Of a stretch of DNA of 64,000 bases, positions 29,282 through 39,581 are shown one piece after another. The notes under the pieces were generated by a model, which was given only the letters and a program-made list of their open reading frames with translations, did not search any database and was not told the origin of the DNA. Each line of letters opens with the position of its first letter. Position 1 is the first letter of the stretch. The translations under genes and the position numbers were made by a program. The DNA comes from Limnohabitans radicicola (GTDB taxonomy: Bacteria; Pseudomonadota; Gammaproteobacteria; Burkholderiales; Burkholderiaceae_C), in contig NZ_JACYFT010000002.1 in assembly GCF_014837235.1 (NCBI RefSeq), positions 372,001 to 436,000 of the forward strand. The letters run 5' to 3'.

Positions 29282-30673
29282 ATGAGCGAAATTTCTGCAA
29301 GCACCGCAGCCCCCAAAGTGGGCTTTGTCAGCCTGGGCTGTCCCAAGGCTTTGACCGACTCCGAACTGATCCTGACCCAGCTGAGCGCCGAGGGTTACCA
29401 GACTTCCAAAACCTTTGACGGTGCCGACCTGGTGATCGTCAACACCTGCGGCTTCATCGACGATGCGGTCAAGGAGAGCCTGGACACCATCGCCGAAGCC
29501 CTGAGCGAAAACGGGAAGGTGATCGTGACCGGTTGCCTGGGTGCCAAGACGAGCGAGGGCGGTGGCAACATGGTCCGCGAGATGCACCCCAGTGTGTTGG
29601 CGGTGACCGGACCGCACGCCACGCAAGAGGTGATGGATGCAGTGCACACCCACCTGCCCAAGCCCCATGACCCGTTCCTGGATCTGGTGCCGGGTGGTTT
29701 TGGCGAAGCCGGCCTGAAGCTTACCCCGCGCCACTATGCGTATCTGAAGATCAGTGAAGGCTGCAACCACCGCTGCACCTTCTGCATCATCCCTTCCATG
29801 CGGGGCGATCTGGTGTCGCGCCCGATTGGTGATGTTCTCAAGGAGGCCAAAGCCTTGTTTGAAGGCGGTGTCAAGGAGCTGCTGGTCATCAGCCAGGACA
29901 CCTCGGCCTATGGCGTGGACATCAAGTACCGCACGGGTTTCTGGGATGGCAAGCCGGTCAAGACCCGCATGCTGGAGTTGGTGCAGACGCTGGGCGAGAT
30001 GGCCCGAGCCCACGGCGCGTGGGTGCGTCTGCATTACGTCTACCCTTATCCGAGCGTGGACGACATCATCCCATTGATGGCTGAGGGTCTGGTGTTGCCC
30101 TACCTCGATGTGCCCTTCCAGCACAGCCACCCCGATGTGCTCAAGCGCATGAAGCGCCCAGCCAGTGGCGAAAAAAATCTGGAGCGTATCCAGCGCTGGC
30201 GCGAACTGTGTCCCGAACTGGTGATCCGCAGCACCTTCATTGCCGGTTTCCCGGGCGAGACCGAAGAAGAATTTGCGCACCTGCTGGACTTTTTGCGAGA
30301 AGCGCAAATTGACCGTGCGGGTTGCTTTGCCTACAGCCCTGTGGACGGGGCCACTGCCAACGATTTGCCCGGCATGCTGCCCGATGCCGTGCGCGAAGAG
30401 CGCCGTGCCCGCTTCATGGCGGTGGCCGAAGAGGTGTCGATTGCCCGGCTGCAACAGCGTGTGGGTCTGGACATGCAGGTGCTGGTGGATTCGGCACCCG
30501 CCATGGGCCGACGCGGCGGGGTGGGGCGCAGCTATGGCGATGCGCCCGAGATCGACGGCGTGGTGCGTTTGCTGCCGCCAGAAAAAATCAGCAAAACGCT
30601 CAAAGTCGGTGAGTTCACCCGCGCCCGCATTGTGGGGGTGGAGGGGCACGATCTGGTGGCGCAGCCCATTTGA
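29282..30673 (+). CDS. rimO: Ribosomal protein uS12 methylthiotransferase RimO
   Basis: A 463-residue radical-SAM enzyme that methylthiolates Asp of ribosomal protein S12. The N-terminal domain ([31 protein letters not shown]) holds the Cys ligands of the auxiliary cluster. The radical-SAM motif CNHRCTFC lies near residue 161, and a TRAM domain ends the protein. The CPKALTDSE sequence separates it from MiaB. It starts 62 bases after phaR and ends at a strong bidirectional terminator. Confidence 0.96.
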   Translation: MSEISASTAAPKVGFVSLGCPKALTDSELILTQLSAEGYQTSKTFDGADLVIVNTCGFIDDAVKESLDTIAEALSENGKVIVTGCLGAKTSEGGGNMVREMHPSVLAVTGPHATQEVMDAVHTHLPKPHDPFLDLVPGGFGEAGLKLTPRHYAYLKISEGCNHRCTFCIIPSMRGDLVSRPIGDVLKEAKALFEGGVKELLVISQDTSAYGVDIKYRTGFWDGKPVKTRMLELVQTLGEMARAHGAWVRLHYVYPYPSVDDIIPLMAEGLVLPYLDVPFQHSHPDVLKRMKRPASGEKNLERIQRWRELCPELVIRSTFIAGFPGETEEEFAHLLDFLREAQIDRAGCFAYSPVDGATANDLPGMLPDAVREERRARFMAVAEEVSIARLQQRVGLDMQVLVDSAPAMGRRGGVGRSYGDAPEIDGVVRLLPPEKISKTLKVGEFTRARIVGVEGHDLVAQPI

Positions 30674-30700
30674 GGCTGGACGGCTGCGGTCCGACCATGA

Positions 30701-30730
30701 AAAAAGCCGATGTGAAAACATCGGCTTTTT
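30701..30730. terminator. Bidirectional terminator shared by rimO and tRNA-Leu copy 1
   Basis: A 13-bp perfect stem AAAAAGCCGATGT / ACATCGGCTTTTT with a four-base GAAA loop; A-run on one side and T-run on the other, so it works in both directions. Confidence 0.93.
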
Positions 30731-30737
30731 GTATGTT

Positions 30738-30823
<86 letters not shown>

Positions 30824-30897
30824 TCTCAGGAAGTCTTGATTGTACAGCAATCACTTGCTTTTTCAGGAGAGAATGAGGAAATCAGGCGCATCAAACA

Positions 30898-30930
30898 AAA
30901 AAGCCGATGAATGTGATTCATCGGCTTTTT
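30898..30930 (-). terminator. Terminator of tRNA-Leu copy 2
   Basis: A 15-bp perfect stem AAAAAGCCGATGAAT / ATTCATCGGCTTTTT with a GTG loop. On the minus strand it follows the tRNA by 22 bases and ends in a T-run. It shares the core AAAAAGCCGATG with the terminator of copy 1. Confidence 0.9.
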
Positions 30931-30952
30931 GTGCATCTTATTTGGATAAGAT

Positions 30953-31038
<86 letters not shown>

Positions 31039-31088
31039 TTTCAGGAATCCAAGGATTGTATATTAAAAAAGTGACTCCAACCAGCGGG

Positions 31089-33335
31089 ATGCTGGAAGAA
31101 ATTGAAGGCAGCGTGCAGGGCCACCGCGATGGCCACGGCTTTCTGATTCGCGATGATGGCGAGTCGGACGTTTATCTGCCTGCCAATGAAATGCGTGCGG
31201 TCTTGCACAAGGACCGAGTCAAGGTGCGTGTCGTGCGCTTTGACCGAAAAGGACGGCCCGAAGGGCGTGTGGTCGAAATAGTGGAGCGTCCCGAGCAGCC
31301 CATCATCGGTCGGCTGCTGCAAGAAGGTGGTCTGTGGCTGGTGGCACCCGAAGACAAGCGTTATGGACAGGATGTTCTGATCCCCAAAGGCGCTACTGGC
31401 TCGGCCAAGCCGGGGCAGGTGGTGGTGGTGGAACTGACGGAACCACCGGCCTTGTATGGGCAGCCTGTGGGGCGTGTGAAAGAAGTGCTGGGTGAGATTG
31501 ACGATCCCGGCATGGAGATCGAGATTGCGGTGCGCAAATACAGCGTGCCCCACGAATTTTCGCCCGCTTGCCTGGATCAGGCCAAAGGCCTGCCCGACAA
31601 AGTTCGTGCGCAGGACCGCAAGGGGCGCATCGATCTGCGCGATGTGCCGCTGGTCACGATCGATGGTGAAGATGCGCGCGACTTCGACGATGCCGTGTAT
31701 TGCGAGCCCGCCAAGGTGGGCCGCACCAAAGGGTGGCGCCTGTTGGTGGCGATTGCCGATGTGAGCCACTATGTGCAGACTGGCAGTGGCATTGACATCG
31801 ATGCCTACGACCGGGCCACCAGTGTGTATTTTCCGCGTCGGGTCATCCCGATGCTGCCCGAAAAACTGTCCAACGGTTTGTGCTCGCTCAACCCCGATGT
31901 GGACCGCCTGTGCATGGTCTGTGACATGCTGGTCACGGCCAAGGGCGATGTGCGTGCCTACCAGTTCTATCCGGCGGTCATGCACAGCCATGCGCGCTTC
32001 ACTTACACCGAAGTAGCGGCCATTTTGGCCAACACCCGAGGCCCTGAGGCTCTGCGCCGCAAGGAGCGCGTGCAGGATCTGCTGAATCTGCACGACGTGT
32101 ACCGTGCTTTGTTGGCGTCTCGTGCAGTGCGCGGTGCGGTGGATTTTGAGACCACCGAAACCCAGATCGTTTGCGACGACAGCGGCCGCATCGAGAAGAT
32201 CGTTCCGCGTGTGCGCAACGAGGCGCACCGCCTGATTGAAGAGGCCATGCTGGCGGCCAACGTCTGCAGTGCCGATTTCATCCAGCAAAGTCAGCACCCG
32301 GGTTTGTTCCGTGTGCACGAAGGCCCGACGGCCGAGAAAAAGGACATCCTGCGTAACTACCTCAAGGCCCTGGGTTTGAACATGGGCTTGAGCGACGATC
32401 CGCACACCTCGGAGTTCCAGAAGATCGCGCAGGCGACCAAAGACCGACCCGATGCGCAGCAGATCCACACGATGCTGTTGCGCTCGATGCAGCAAGCGAT
32501 TTATACGCCGATGAACAGTGGGCACTTTGGCTTGGCGTACGAGGCTTACACCCACTTCACCAGCCCGATTCGCCGCTACCCTGATTTGCTGGTGCACCGC
32601 GTCATCAAGTCGATCCTGGAGGGTCGCAAGTACGAACTGCCGTCTCTGCCGACACCTGGCGAAGCGTATGCCAAACTGGCCAAGCGCTTGCAAAAGAACA
32701 AGGCGGGTGCAAGTGTGGTCGGTGGTCGCTCATCCAAGCTGCCCAAGGTCAAGATGTCGTTTGCCGAGCAGCAGGCCTGGGAGGCGGCAGGCCTGCACTG
32801 CAGCGCCAACGAGCGTCGAGCTGATGAGGCCAGCCGCGATGTGGAGGCCTGGCTCAAGTGCAAGTACATGCGCGAGCATCTGGGGGAGGAATACAGTGGC
32901 GTGGTCACTTCGGCCACCAGCTTTGGCTTGTTTGTCACACTGGACAACCTGTATGTCGAAGGGTTGGTGCACATCACCGAGCTGGGTGGCGAGTATTTCC
33001 GCTTTGACGAACTCCGCCAGGAGTTGCGAGGCGAGCGCACAGGTATCCGCTATGCCATTGGCACCCGTGTGCAGATCCAGGTCAGCCGTGTGGACCTGGA
33101 TGGCCGCAAGATCGACTTCCGTCTGGTGCGCCCCGGTGAGGATTTGATGCCCCGGGCCATGCGCGACAAAGGTGTGACAGGAGATGCGCCCTCACGCGGC
33201 CCATCCAAAGCGCGGCCTGACAAACGCATGGCTGCGGCCGAGCGTCAGCGTTCGCCCATTCAGGCGCTCAAGGCTTCGGTGAAAAAAGCGGTGGCCAAAA
33301 AAGGCGGCAAGTCGGCCCGGAAATCGCGGCGTTGA
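31089..33335 (+). CDS. rnr: Ribonuclease R
   Basis: A 3'-5' exoribonuclease of about 748 residues that degrades structured RNA. The N-terminal cold-shock/OB region starts EGSVQGHRDGHGFLIRDDG. The RNB catalytic domain contains VTIDGEDARDFDDAV near residues 192-206, with the metal-binding Asp cluster, and HFTSPIRRYPDLLVHR near 489. An S1 domain (YSGVVTSATSFGLFVTLDN) follows, and the last 60 residues are Lys/Arg-rich. I chose the ATG at 31089, because the earlier in-frame TTG (31056) and GTG (31071) fall in the tRNA promoter region; none has a good ribosome site. Confidence 0.93.
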   Translation: MLEEIEGSVQGHRDGHGFLIRDDGESDVYLPANEMRAVLHKDRVKVRVVRFDRKGRPEGRVVEIVERPEQPIIGRLLQEGGLWLVAPEDKRYGQDVLIPKGATGSAKPGQVVVVELTEPPALYGQPVGRVKEVLGEIDDPGMEIEIAVRKYSVPHEFSPACLDQAKGLPDKVRAQDRKGRIDLRDVPLVTIDGEDARDFDDAVYCEPAKVGRTKGWRLLVAIADVSHYVQTGSGIDIDAYDRATSVYFPRRVIPMLPEKLSNGLCSLNPDVDRLCMVCDMLVTAKGDVRAYQFYPAVMHSHARFTYTEVAAILANTRGPEALRRKERVQDLLNLHDVYRALLASRAVRGAVDFETTETQIVCDDSGRIEKIVPRVRNEAHRLIEEAMLAANVCSADFIQQSQHPGLFRVHEGPTAEKKDILRNYLKALGLNMGLSDDPHTSEFQKIAQATKDRPDAQQIHTMLLRSMQQAIYTPMNSGHFGLAYEAYTHFTSPIRRYPDLLVHRVIKSILEGRKYELPSLPTPGEAYAKLAKRLQKNKAGASVVGGRSSKLPKVKMSFAEQQAWEAAGLHCSANERRADEASRDVEAWLKCKYMREHLGEEYSGVVTSATSFGLFVTLDNLYVEGLVHITELGGEYFRFDELRQELRGERTGIRYAIGTRVQIQVSRVDLDGRKIDFRLVRPGEDLMPRAMRDKGVTGDAPSRGPSKARPDKRMAAAERQRSPIQALKASVKKAVAKKGGKSARKSRR

Positions 33336-33340
33336 GGTTC

Positions 33341-33356
33341 AGCGCCCACAGGCGCT
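33341..33356. terminator. Possible hairpin between converging rnr and nnrDE
   Basis: A 6-bp stem AGCGCC / GGCGCT with a CACA loop sits between the two converging stops. There is no T-run, so termination here is uncertain. Confidence 0.3.
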
Positions 33357-33361
33357 TGGCA

Positions 33362-34876
33362 TCAATGCAGCCGCTCGGCCAGCCGGGATGCCGTCAAGGC
33401 GTCGTTGCTGGGCCAGTGGTCTGCGGCGTTGCCGTGTTGCCAGGCGGCTGTGCAAGCGGCCTCATGCGCCGACTGGCCCTGGGCCAGGCGTGATCCTGTG
33501 AGGCCAGCCAGCACATCCCCCGTCCCACCGATGGCGAGTCGCCCGTTGCCACTGGTGTTGATGCGTGTCGGTTCACCCGGGCTGGCGATGACTGAGCCGG
33601 ACCCTTTCAAAATCACGGTGCATTGCAGCTGTGCACTGAGTGCTTGGGCCGCCTGCAGGCGGTCTTGCTGCACCTCCTGCGCGGTGGAGCCCAGCAAACG
33701 GGCAGCTTCCAGCGGGTGAGGGGTGATCACTGTGGCCCGTTGGTCCGGGGTCTCGCTTCGGGACCGCAGCAGCGCTTGCCAGTCTGGGTTGGCGGCGACC
33801 GCATTCAGGCCGTCGGCGTCCAGCACCAAGCGGGCGCTGTGCAGCAATATGTCACCCAGCACCGTTGCGATGGCCTGGCCGCCACCGCAGCCTGCCACCA
33901 CGGTCAATTGCGTCAAGTCCAGTCGGTGAAATGGCCTTTGCATCAGGTCTGGCGCAGCCAAGGTGTTTTCGGCAGGGGCACCTAAAAGGCTCAGGATCAC
34001 CCGACCCGCACCACCGTGCAATGCCGCTTGTGCCGCCAAAACGGCCGCTCCGGTCATGCCCATGCCGTGCAAAGCCATAGGTTCGCCACCCACGATGGCC
34101 ACATCGCCGTGGCTGCCCTTGTGGCTGGCATGGGTCTTCTTTGTGTTGGGCTTGGCGGTGTTTAACCAGGCATCGGCAGGTGGCACAAGGCTGTTGGCTG
34201 GGCCAGCACGGGTCAGTGTGTCCAGCCAGATGTTGCCGCACACGTCGCGCCCGTGCCCCATGAACAAGCCCGGTTTGGCCGCCAGCAGTGTGAGGGTGGT
34301 GTCGGCATGCACCACGTGGCGCCGAGTCGGGCTGCCGCCCAGAATCTGGCCGGAGTCGGCATCCAGCCCCGTAGGCACGTCCAGGGCCAGGATGGGCGCT
34401 GCGCACTGGTTCATTTGCTCAATCCAGTCTTGCATCACGTCTGATGGGGGGCGGTCACTGCCAATGCCCAGCAGTGCATCGATGCACAGGTCCTGGTCGG
34501 TCATCTCTTGCAGCCATGCATGGGGCAGGCTGCTGTGAATCGGCACGCCTGCTCTCAAGGCGTTTTGCCAGGCCGCTCGTGCGTCAGTGGGCAATTGTTC
34601 AGGCGAGCCCATCAGGCTGACTTGCACTCGCATACCCCACTGGTGCAGGTGGCAAGCAGCTTGCAAGCCATCACCACCGTTGTTGCCGGGCCCCGCCGCC
34701 ACCCAGATGCGCCGGGCATGCGGTGCCAGGGCGAGAGCCAGATGTGCAGAGGACAGGCCTGCCAGTGTCATCAGACTGGGTGTGCTGAGCGCTTGCAATG
34801 CGCGTTCCTGCGCCCGCACACCCGCCTTGCGCAACACGGCAACGGGCTCGGACACTGTCGGAGTCAGGCGTCGCAT
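33362..34876 (-). CDS. nnrDE: Bifunctional NAD(P)H-hydrate repair enzyme
   Basis: A 504-residue fusion of NAD(P)HX epimerase (residues about 1-210, with AAGPGNNGGDGLQAACHL and the Asp-containing DALLGIG) and ADP-dependent NAD(P)HX dehydratase (about 225-500, with VITPHPLEAARLLG and NTSGNGRLAIGGTGDVLAG). It repairs hydrated NADH and NADPH. The ATG at 34876 lies two bases after the amidase stop, so the two are co-transcribed; the link between them is not understood. Confidence 0.94.
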   Translation of the reverse strand: MRRLTPTVSEPVAVLRKAGVRAQERALQALSTPSLMTLAGLSSAHLALALAPHARRIWVAAGPGNNGGDGLQAACHLHQWGMRVQVSLMGSPEQLPTDARAAWQNALRAGVPIHSSLPHAWLQEMTDQDLCIDALLGIGSDRPPSDVMQDWIEQMNQCAAPILALDVPTGLDADSGQILGGSPTRRHVVHADTTLTLLAAKPGLFMGHGRDVCGNIWLDTLTRAGPANSLVPPADAWLNTAKPNTKKTHASHKGSHGDVAIVGGEPMALHGMGMTGAAVLAAQAALHGGAGRVILSLLGAPAENTLAAPDLMQRPFHRLDLTQLTVVAGCGGGQAIATVLGDILLHSARLVLDADGLNAVAANPDWQALLRSRSETPDQRATVITPHPLEAARLLGSTAQEVQQDRLQAAQALSAQLQCTVILKGSGSVIASPGEPTRINTSGNGRLAIGGTGDVLAGLTGSRLAQGQSAHEAACTAAWQHGNAADHWPSNDALTASRLAERLH

Positions 34877-34877
34877 C

Positions 34878-36236
34878 TCAGTGCAGGCCTCGCAGTGTGT
34901 CCTCAAGAACCAGTGCCAGTTGCAAGATGGTGTCATCGTGCATGGGGCCATGCCAGGCCATCAGGCCCACAGGCAACTCGCCGGGCTGGTGGCAGGGCAG
35001 GGAAATGGCGCAACCGTCGAGCGTGTTGACCGCGCTGGTGTTGCGCAGCAGCAAACCGTTGACGCGGAAGAATTCGGCGTCTCGTTCGGCGCCCGGGGCC
35101 ACCGAAGACCTCAATGGGGCGGCAATCGGCGTGGTCGGTGAAAGCACCGCGTCGCAGGTTTCCAGCGTCTTTTGCATGCGCGCAATCCACTGCGTGCGGG
35201 CTTGCACCAGGTCCATGTATTCGTGGGCCCGCATGTTGGCGCCGCGCAGGATGCGTGCCGACACACGCGGGTCGTACTGTGCGGCGGAGCTGTCCAGCAA
35301 GTGCCTGTGCCAGGCGTAGCTTTCAGAGGGGCTGAATCCGCCTGTGGCCATCATGGCGCTCAGCTCTTCGAGTTCGGTGAGGGGCAATTCGACGATCTGG
35401 GCACCTGCGGCCCGCAAGGTCTGCAAGCTGCGCTCGAAAGCCTTTTCTACGGTGCTGTCCATGTCGTTTTGCATCACACAGCGGGCGATGGCCAGGCGGT
35501 AGCTGCCCAGCGGACGGCTGGAGGCGGGCACTTGGCGGGCCGAGAGGATTTCGTGCGCCAGGATGGTGTCGCGCACGCTGCGCGTCATGGCGCAGACCGT
35601 GTCCAGTGTGGTGGACAAGGGCAGCGCGCCCAGGGTGGGTACGCGGCGGGCGGTGTTCTTGAAGCCGACCAGGCCGTTGAGTGCTGCCGGAATCCGGATA
35701 GAGCCCCCAGTGTCCGACCCTAGGCCGATGAAGGCCGCACCTGTGGCCACGGAAACAGCGGCCCCCGAGCTGGAGCCGCCGGGGACATGGCCTGCAGGAT
35801 CGCTCCCGGCTGGCCGGTCTGCGAGGGCGTCCCAGGCTTTGGGGGTGCCATGGTGGGGGTTGTTGCCCACGCCAGAGAAGGCAAATTCGACCATGTTGGT
35901 GCGCCCGATCAACCCTGCGCCGGCTTGGCGCAGGCGAGACACGGCTGCGCTGTCCCGTTTGGCCGCAGGGGCTTGTGCCAGAACGACGGACCCGGCAGCC
36001 GTGACCTGTCCTTGCACGTCAAACAGGTCCTTGATCGAGACCGGCAGTCCGGCCAAGGGGCTGTTGTGGATGCCCACTTGGGTGGCGGTGGCGCGCAGGC
36101 TGTCCGGCGTTAACTGCAGAAAAACCGATTCGCAAGCGGCTGACTGGGCCAGCGCGAGGCATTCTTCGGCCACTTGGGCAGAGGTGGTCAGGCCTTGCTG
36201 GATGGCTTGGCGGGTGGCGATCAGGTCTGGCTTCAT
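34878..36236 (-). CDS. Amidase signature family protein
   Basis: A 452-residue amidase. The Ser-cisSer-Lys triad is visible: Lys in GLPVSIKDLFDVQG near residue 68, cis-Ser in GGSSSGAAVSVATG near residue 149, and the nucleophile Ser in GSDTGGSIRIPAALNG near residue 175. GatA has the same core, but gatB and gatC are absent and the C-terminal half differs, so this is a catabolic or detoxifying amidase rather than the tRNA amidotransferase. The substrate is unknown. Confidence 0.87.
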   Translation of the reverse strand: MKPDLIATRQAIQQGLTTSAQVAEECLALAQSAACESVFLQLTPDSLRATATQVGIHNSPLAGLPVSIKDLFDVQGQVTAAGSVVLAQAPAAKRDSAAVSRLRQAGAGLIGRTNMVEFAFSGVGNNPHHGTPKAWDALADRPAGSDPAGHVPGGSSSGAAVSVATGAAFIGLGSDTGGSIRIPAALNGLVGFKNTARRVPTLGALPLSTTLDTVCAMTRSVRDTILAHEILSARQVPASSRPLGSYRLAIARCVMQNDMDSTVEKAFERSLQTLRAAGAQIVELPLTELEELSAMMATGGFSPSESYAWHRHLLDSSAAQYDPRVSARILRGANMRAHEYMDLVQARTQWIARMQKTLETCDAVLSPTTPIAAPLRSSVAPGAERDAEFFRVNGLLLRNTSAVNTLDGCAISLPCHQPGELPVGLMAWHGPMHDDTILQLALVLEDTLRGLH

Positions 36237-36275
36237 GAAGGATCCTTGGACAAGGCCTTTGGGGGAGGCCTTCGG

Positions 36276-36284
36276 TGCTATAAT
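36276..36284 (+). promoter_or_regulatory. Extended -10 promoter of rpsB-tsf
   Basis: TGCTATAAT forms an extended -10 element with a consensus TATAAT. The -35 region is poor, as allowed for extended -10 promoters. It is followed by a leader of about 150 bases (to 36438) without a gene, long enough for S2 autoregulation, though I cannot recognise a specific fold. Confidence 0.65.
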
Positions 36285-36438
36285 CCTAAGGCTTTGTGCA
36301 GTGCAGCCTCTGTCTTGAGGGTGTCATGTGCGAAGTCAATCGCAAACCCGTCCCAACAAGGTGTTGCGTCTGAAGCAGAAAACCTGCCCAGGCGTGATCG
36401 GTGGACGGGATTTTAGACCCAACCTTTGGAGTACTTTT

Positions 36439-37176
36439 ATGTCCGTTACCATGCGCGAAATGCTGGAAGCCGGTGTCCATTTCGGTCACCAAACCCGCTT
36501 CTGGAATCCCAAGATGGCCCCCTTCATCTTCGGTCACCGCAACAAAATTCACATCATCAACCTGGAAAAATCGCTGCCGATGTTCCAGGACGCGATCAAG
36601 TTCGCCAAGCAGCTGTCTGCCAACCGCGGCACCATCCTGATGGTCGGCACAAAGCGCCAAGCTCGTGAGCTGGTGGCTGCTGAAGCCCAGCGCGCTGGCG
36701 TGCCTTTCGTCGACCAGCGCTGGTTGGGCGGCATGCTGACCAACTTCAAAACCGTCAAGACCTCCATCAAGCGTCTGAAGGACATGAAGGCCCAGCAAGA
36801 AGTCGGCCTCGACAGCCTGAGCAAAAAAGAACAGCTGATGTTCAAGCGCGAGATGGAAAAGCTCGAAAAAGACATCGGCGGTATCCAAGACATGGCCACA
36901 CTGCCTGACGCGATCTTCGTGATCGACGTGGGCTACCACAAGATCGCCATCTCGGAAGCCAAGAAACTGGGCATCCCACTGATCGGTGTGGTGGATTCTA
37001 ACCACTCCCCCGAAGGCATCGACTACGTGATTCCTGGCAACGACGACTCCGCCAAAGCGGTCGCGCTGTACGCCCGTGGCATCGCTGACGCGATCCTCGA
37101 AGGCCGTGCCAACGCCGTGAACGACGTGGTCAAGGCTGTGGCTGCTGAAGGCGCTGACGAATTCGTTGAGGCCTGA
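36439..37176 (+). CDS. rpsB: 30S ribosomal protein S2
   Basis: A 245-residue S2 protein starting [20 protein letters not shown], followed by [11 protein letters not shown] and the coiled-coil region near residues 100-155. Motifs [16 protein letters not shown] and [24 protein letters not shown] are universal in S2. The ATG at 36439 gives the family-standard N-terminus; earlier in-frame codons are leader. Confidence 0.98.
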   Translation: MSVTMREMLEAGVHFGHQTRFWNPKMAPFIFGHRNKIHIINLEKSLPMFQDAIKFAKQLSANRGTILMVGTKRQARELVAAEAQRAGVPFVDQRWLGGMLTNFKTVKTSIKRLKDMKAQQEVGLDSLSKKEQLMFKREMEKLEKDIGGIQDMATLPDAIFVIDVGYHKIAISEAKKLGIPLIGVVDSNHSPEGIDYVIPGNDDSAKAVALYARGIADAILEGRANAVNDVVKAVAAEGADEFVEA

Positions 37177-37193
37177 GCCCCCAAGACTCGATG

Positions 37194-37221
37194 AAAGGGG
37201 CTGTTCGAGCCCCTTTTTTTT
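37194..37221 (+). terminator. Terminator or attenuator between rpsB and tsf
   Basis: A 9-bp stem AAAGGGGCT / AGCCCCTTT with a five-base loop and eight T residues. It probably lowers tsf expression relative to rpsB rather than ending transcription fully, as no separate tsf promoter is evident. Confidence 0.88.
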
Positions 37222-37254
37222 AACCTGCTTTTGAATTTGAATACGGAGAAAAAA

Positions 37255-38148
37255 ATGGCTGCTATTACCGCAAGCATGGTCGCTGAACTGCGCGCCAAAA
37301 CCGACGCCCCCATGATGGAATGCAAAAAAGCACTGACCGAAGCCGATGGCGATCTGGCCAAAGCTGAAGAGTTGCTGCGCGTCAAGCTGGGCACCAAGGC
37401 CGGCAAGGCCGCTTCCCGCGTGACCGCCGAAGGCGTGGTGACCAGCTTCGTCGAAGGCGACACTGGCGCCATGATCGAAGTCAACTGCGAAACCGACTTC
37501 GTGACCAAGAACGACAGCTTCCTGGCTCTGGCCAATGCAGCGGCCCAACTCGTGGCCAAGCACAACCCGGCCGATGTGGCTGCTCTGGGTGAACTGCCTT
37601 ACAGCCAAGACGGCTTTGGCCCCACCTTGGAAGAAGTGCGCAAGGGCCTGATCGGCAAGATCGGTGAAAACATGAGCTTCCGCCGCTTCAAGCGTGTGTC
37701 TGGCTCTTCCAAGCTGGCCACTTACCTGCACGGCACACGCATTGGCGTCTTGGTTGAGTTTGACGGTGAAGAGCAAGCGGCCAAAGACGTCGCCATGCAC
37801 GTGGCCGCCATGAAGCCTGTGGCTTTAACCAGCGCCGACGTGCCTGCTGACCTGATCGAAAAAGAGCGCTCTGTCGCCACAGCCAAGGCTGCTGAATCCG
37901 GCAAGCCTGCCGACATCGCCGCCAAGATGATCGAAGGCTCTGTGCAGAAGTACCTCAAAGAGGTGTCCTTGTTCAACCAGCCTTTCGTCAAGAACGACAA
38001 GCAAACCGTCGAGCAGATGCTCAAGGCCGCCAACACCAATGTGAAGGCATTCACACTGTTTGTGGTGGGCGAAGGCATTGAGAAGAAGGTCGACGACTTC
38101 GCTGCTGAAGTGGCTGCCCAGGTGGCTGCTGCCCAGGCTGCGGCTTGA
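37255..38148 (+). CDS. tsf: Elongation factor Ts
   Basis: The 297-residue nucleotide exchange factor for EF-Tu. The N-terminal UBA-like region [20 protein letters not shown] is followed by the core with [23 protein letters not shown] and [18 protein letters not shown]. The length is normal. CGGAG lies before the ATG at 37255. Confidence 0.98.
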   Translation: MAAITASMVAELRAKTDAPMMECKKALTEADGDLAKAEELLRVKLGTKAGKAASRVTAEGVVTSFVEGDTGAMIEVNCETDFVTKNDSFLALANAAAQLVAKHNPADVAALGELPYSQDGFGPTLEEVRKGLIGKIGENMSFRRFKRVSGSSKLATYLHGTRIGVLVEFDGEEQAAKDVAMHVAAMKPVALTSADVPADLIEKERSVATAKAAESGKPADIAAKMIEGSVQKYLKEVSLFNQPFVKNDKQTVEQMLKAANTNVKAFTLFVVGEGIEKKVDDFAAEVAAQVAAAQAAA

Positions 38149-38205
38149 TCTGCTGACCTGATTCGCCATTAAACTTCCCATCACCCGTCCCACAAGGAGT
38201 CTCAC

Positions 38206-38928
38206 ATGACCATGCCCCAGCCAGCACACAAGCGGATTCTGCTCAAGCTGTCGGGGGAGGCCCTCATGGGAGACGATCAATTTGGCATCAACCGCGCCAC
38301 CATCGTTCGCATGGTGGAGGAGATTGCCGAAGTGACCCGCATGGGGGTGGAGGTGGCGGTGGTGATCGGTGGCGGCAACATCTTCCGTGGTGTCGCAGGC
38401 GGTGCGGTCGGCATGGACCGCGCCACTGCCGACTACATGGGCATGCTGGCCACCGTCATGAACTCCCTGGCGCTGGCCGACGCGATGAACAAGGCGGGTT
38501 TGACTGCTCGCGTGATGTCGGCCATCGGCATTGATCAGGTGGTGGAGCCTTATGTCCGCCCCAAAGCCTTGCAGTACCTCGAAGAGGGCAAGGTGGTGGT
38601 GTTTGCTGCGGGCACGGGCAACCCTTTCTTCACCACCGACACGGCCGCAGCGCTGCGTGGTGCGGAAATCGGTGCCGAGATGGTGCTCAAGGCCACCAAG
38701 GTTGATGGTGTTTACTCCGCCGACCCGAAGAAAGACCCGAACGCCACGCGTTACAGCCACCTTTCATTTGACGAAGCCATGGGTCAGAACCTGGGCATCA
38801 TGGACGCGACCGCGTTCGCCCTGTGCCGTGACCAGAAGCTGCCGATCAAGGTGTTCTCGATTTTCAAGAACGGTGCCTTGAAGCGTGTGGTCATGGGCGA
38901 AGACGAAGGCACACTGGTGCATGTTTGA
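38206..38928 (+). CDS. pyrH: UMP kinase
   Basis: A 240-residue hexameric enzyme of the amino-acid kinase fold that phosphorylates UMP to UDP. The N-terminal loop [14 protein letters not shown], the [11 protein letters not shown] glycine loop and the UMP/ATP-binding stretch [17 protein letters not shown] are all present. AAGGAG precedes the ATG. It is in the conserved tsf-pyrH-frr order. Confidence 0.98.
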   Translation: MTMPQPAHKRILLKLSGEALMGDDQFGINRATIVRMVEEIAEVTRMGVEVAVVIGGGNIFRGVAGGAVGMDRATADYMGMLATVMNSLALADAMNKAGLTARVMSAIGIDQVVEPYVRPKALQYLEEGKVVVFAAGTGNPFFTTDTAAALRGAEIGAEMVLKATKVDGVYSADPKKDPNATRYSHLSFDEAMGQNLGIMDATAFALCRDQKLPIKVFSIFKNGALKRVVMGEDEGTLVHV

Positions 38929-38952
38929 ACTGCCATTTTCCGAGAGAGCAGC

Positions 38953-39513
38953 ATGACGATCGCAGACATCAAAAAGACCATTGAAACAAAGATGGAGCAA
39001 TCCATCAACGCGTTCAAGCACAACCTGACCAAGATCCGAACCGGACGCGCCAATCCGGCCTTGCTGGACACCATCCATGTGGATTACTACGGCTCACCTG
39101 TACCTTTGTCGCAGGTGGCCAATGTGTCCTTGCTGGACGCGCGCACGATCAGCGTGCAGCCCTGGGAAAAGGGCATGGGTGCCAAGATCGAGAAAGCCAT
39201 TCGCGAAAGCGACCTGGGCTTGAATCCCGCATCCATGGGTGAGCTGATCCGTGTGCCGATGCCGCCGATGAGCGAAGAGCGTCGCCGCGACATGACCAAG
39301 CTGGTGCGTTCTGAAGGTGAGAACGCCAAGATCGCCGTGCGCAATTTGCGCCGCGATGCCAACGAGTCGGTGAAGAAACTCGTCAAAGACAAACTGGCCT
39401 CTGAAGACGATCAAAAGCGCTCGGAAGCCGACATCCAGAAGCTGACCGACAAGCGCATCGCTGAAATTGACCAGTTGGTGGCGGCCAAAGAGCAGGAAAT
39501 CCTGGCTGTCTGA
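38953..39513 (+). CDS. frr: Ribosome recycling factor
   Basis: A 186-residue RRF, acting with EF-G to split post-termination ribosomes. The signature [20 protein letters not shown] lies near residues 27-46, and the [21 protein letters not shown] helix near 118-138. In most Burkholderiales uppS follows frr directly; here a terminator and cdsA follow. Confidence 0.98.
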   Translation: MTIADIKKTIETKMEQSINAFKHNLTKIRTGRANPALLDTIHVDYYGSPVPLSQVANVSLLDARTISVQPWEKGMGAKIEKAIRESDLGLNPASMGELIRVPMPPMSEERRRDMTKLVRSEGENAKIAVRNLRRDANESVKKLVKDKLASEDDQKRSEADIQKLTDKRIAEIDQLVAAKEQEILAV

Positions 39514-39546
39514 GCCTGGATGACCGATTCAAGTCACGAACACAAG

Positions 39547-39569
39547 GGCCGCTTTTTGCGGCCTTTTTT
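39547..39569 (+). terminator. Terminator between frr and cdsA
   Basis: A 6-bp stem GGCCGC / GCGGCC with a loop of five T residues, followed by six Ts. It lies at the place where uppS is normally found. Confidence 0.8.
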
Positions 39570-39581
39570 ACTGGATACCGA

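Noticed and set aside
34878-36236. Amidase as GatA of the Asp/Glu-tRNA amidotransferase
   Set aside because: gatB and gatC are not adjacent and the C-terminal half departs from GatA, so a general amidase is the safer call.
36328-36438. N-terminal extension of rpsB by an upstream in-frame ATG
   Set aside because: S2 proteins start [12 protein letters not shown], matching the ATG at 36439; the extension resembles a transcribed leader.
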